64,000 nt of DNA from Terrirhizobium terrae (GTDB lineage Bacteria; Pseudomonadota; Alphaproteobacteria; Rhizobiales; Rhizobiaceae): NCBI RefSeq assembly GCF_030323265.1, contig NZ_CP104991.1:682001-746000 (forward strand), in the 5' to 3' direction. The position numbers and the translations under genes were made by a program. This document shows, piece after piece, positions 62,767 through 64,000 of the stretch (positions are counted from its first letter, which is position 1; each line of letters begins with the position of its first letter). The notes under the pieces were generated by a model that was not told where the DNA came from, made no database searches, and saw nothing but the letters and a program-made list of their open reading frames with translations.

Positions 62767-62791
62767 GGAACGATAGGCGCCTCTGCTCGTT
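62767..62791 (+). promoter_or_regulatory. EcfG-type promoter
   Basis: GGAAC (62767-62771), 16 nt, CGTT (62788-62791): exact consensus, about 40 nt before the small gene at 62832. Confidence 0.65.
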
Positions 62792-62831
62792 TTCGCTGAC
62801 AGTAACAGCGAGGCGGAACAGAAACGGAAAA

Positions 62832-63052
62832 TGCATCAAAACAACTTGCGGATCAGTATCGCCGGCTTGGAGGTCGCCGCGTAGCCGTAATCGACGACAA
62901 TCTGGGATCGTCACGCGACTGGGATGGCGATCCGCCGGAGGCCGAGCGGTTTTGGACTGAGAGGATCGCAACTCTGTCCGACCGTGAGCGACGCGATGTC
63001 GAGACGTTTCTCCCGTCACTCAATGACGAGACAGACGAGCCCAACGGCCGGT
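62832..63052 (+). pseudogene. Small hypothetical protein with a start-region frame break
   Basis: The frame ending at the TGA 63050-63052 reads LADQYRRLGGRRVAVIDDNL, RDWDGDPPEAERFWTERIAT and LSDRERRDVETFLPSLNDE, a coding-like protein text. It has no start codon before an upstream stop near 62798. The ATG at 62832 (MHQN) joins if one base is added near 62843. An exact EcfG promoter precedes it, so I think it is a real stress gene with a one-base deletion or read error. Confidence 0.5.
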
Positions 63053-63064
63053 GATGTGACGCCT

Positions 63065-63544
63065 ATGAAGGTCGACCAGATTGTCTTCAAGCCGAGTGGC
63101 TGGGTCCCGAACAATCCACGGCTTCCTGTCCTTGTCTACCGAGTGCCTGAAGCCGCGGATGATTTCTCAGGCCTATTCTCTCAAAACAACTGGAGCGGGA
63201 TTTGGATCAACGGGATTTTTGACTATCAGCACTATCATACGGGAGCTCACGAGGTGTTGGGTGTTGCTCGCGGCACAGCTAGGCTTCTCATAGGCGGCCC
63301 GGCTGGTAAAGAGTTTGCGGTCAAAGCCGGCGACTGCCTTGTCCTTCCAGCCGGAACGGGGCATCAAAATTTAGGATGTTCGGAGGATTTCGCGGTGGTC
63401 GGCGCCTACCCGCCCAACCAGCACGCCGACATTCAGGTCTCGGCAGCGAACGATGACATGCTTTCTCGCATCGCGTCCGTGCCCTTACCTATGTCGGATC
63501 CAATAGAAGGACGATTGGGTTGCCTTTTGAAGCTTTGGCGCTGA
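63065..63544 (+). CDS. Cupin-domain protein
   Basis: A 159-residue protein with one cupin fold: HYHTGAHEVLGVARGTARLL (cupin motif 1 with His residues), then AVKAGDCLVLPAGTGHQNLG (motif 2). Metal ligands of both motifs are present. Reaction unknown. It starts at ATG 63065, 12 nt after the previous small gene, and may share its stress promoter. No downstream gene is visible. Confidence 0.8.
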   Translation: MKVDQIVFKPSGWVPNNPRLPVLVYRVPEAADDFSGLFSQNNWSGIWINGIFDYQHYHTGAHEVLGVARGTARLLIGGPAGKEFAVKAGDCLVLPAGTGHQNLGCSEDFAVVGAYPPNQHADIQVSAANDDMLSRIASVPLPMSDPIEGRLGCLLKLWR

Positions 63545-64000
63545 GCAAGTCTATGATTGGGCTCTCCAGAAAACGAAAAGGTGATCCGCCCGATCGCGCG
63601 ATATTGGAGGATAAGGCGGGCAGAATGTCAGAACGATCTGCTTTTTGATCTCTTTCATCGGTAGCGACTAGGCTGGAAGTGGTTGGGTGGTCTTATGCCT
63701 TACCGCTTGCTTCCCTATCCCGAACAGGATTGGATGATTTGCTTCTCGATCCGAGAAAGCGCCGTGCAGATGCATCAAGAATTCCTCCCGCTCGAAGCTA
63801 TCACGAAGTCTAGGCGCGAGTTATGAATCAATGAATGCAGAATTACTAAAATAGATTCCATCAAAACGCCAAGCCTCAATTCGGCTTGGTGACTAGTGAG
63901 ACAAAGGGGTCGAACGGGTCTGACCGTACAATTTAACTGCACGTAGGTGTGCCGCCGAGTGATTTGACAGTGCGTTGGGTGGGCCAGTACGTCGGATTGC
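63545..64000. other. Window end without a supportable gene
   Basis: No coding signal I can support. A stem-loop lies at 63869-63889. Confidence 0.4.
63869..63889. terminator. Stem-loop, possible terminator
   Basis: CCAAGCC (63869-63875) pairs with GGCTTGG (63883-63889), loop 7 nt. No T-run; could belong to a gene beyond the window. Confidence 0.4.

Noticed and set aside
1..64000. tRNA, rRNA, repABC origin or conjugation genes
   Set aside because: Looked for on both strands; no cloverleaf, rRNA core, RepA/B/C or Tra motif was seen by eye.

Overview
The window reads as accessory DNA, probably plasmid, of an alphaproteobacterium of the Rhizobiaceae (Rhizobium/Agrobacterium/Ensifer type). The grounds are the families seen (NolR-like ArsR regulator, DUF982, DUF3606, DUF6894, ISNCY and IS427-like elements), many small rhizobial-type stress proteins, a GAAC-N7-GAAC LexA-type box, and repeated GGAAC-N16/17-NGTT promoters of the EcfG/RpoE2 general stress response. 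No replication, conjugation, rRNA or tRNA genes were found. All family names come from reading the translations; no database search was possible.

Layout. 1-7.4 kb: cut-off MHYT-domain protein, sulfite-exporter pseudogene, a methyltransferase divergent from a GGDEF/EAL c-di-GMP protein, then convergent NolR-like regulator and PAS protein. 7.9-13 kb: DUF3606 and HAD genes, an IS427-like element, small and broken stress genes, an internally deleted esterase, a two-repeat HARP-like protein, and DUF4142. 13-20.4 kb is a decay zone: a truncated third Ku broken by an IS30 element, an adjacent ISNCY element, a LysR remnant, and a hydroxyacid dehydrogenase between two direct repeats of an IS5 transposase end. 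20.4-28.1 kb: two RMF/CrpP-like genes, a full-length Mfd paralogue with a LexA-type box upstream, an alpha-amylase remnant and malQ fused to a membrane domain. 28.2-32.5 kb: Mn-catalase and hydrolase remnants, a TetR regulator and small stress or membrane proteins.

32.5-43.6 kb is the DNA-repair core: two tandem ku genes, a possible RNase H-fold partner, lipid kinase, PNPOx-like stress protein, response regulator, ligD (phosphoesterase, ligase, polymerase) behind three small stress genes, and exonuclease III. 43.6-52 kb: GXWXG/DUF4334, GFA, DUF2945, GNAT, esterase, ferritin-like, YqjD-like, HxlR/SDR pair, and a broken PRC-barrel gene. 52.7-64 kb: DUF892 protein, large catalase, DUF2934 remnant, DUF6894, Crp/Fnr regulator, NUDIX, MOSC, a FAD-NAD(P)-binding protein, PfpI/DJ-1 protein, SDR, small proteins and a cupin.

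How it fits together: at least fourteen EcfG-like promoters precede genes across the window, including ku, the probable ligD operon, PNPOx, DUF4142, DUF2945, PfpI and many orphan small proteins. The simplest reading is a general-stress-response island for oxidative, desiccation and DNA-damage survival that has grown by duplication and shrunk by IS activity. Many genes carry one-base indels at homopolymers (ku1, ku2, dagK, malQ, transposases, PRC barrel), so sequencing error must be excluded before calling them pseudogenes.
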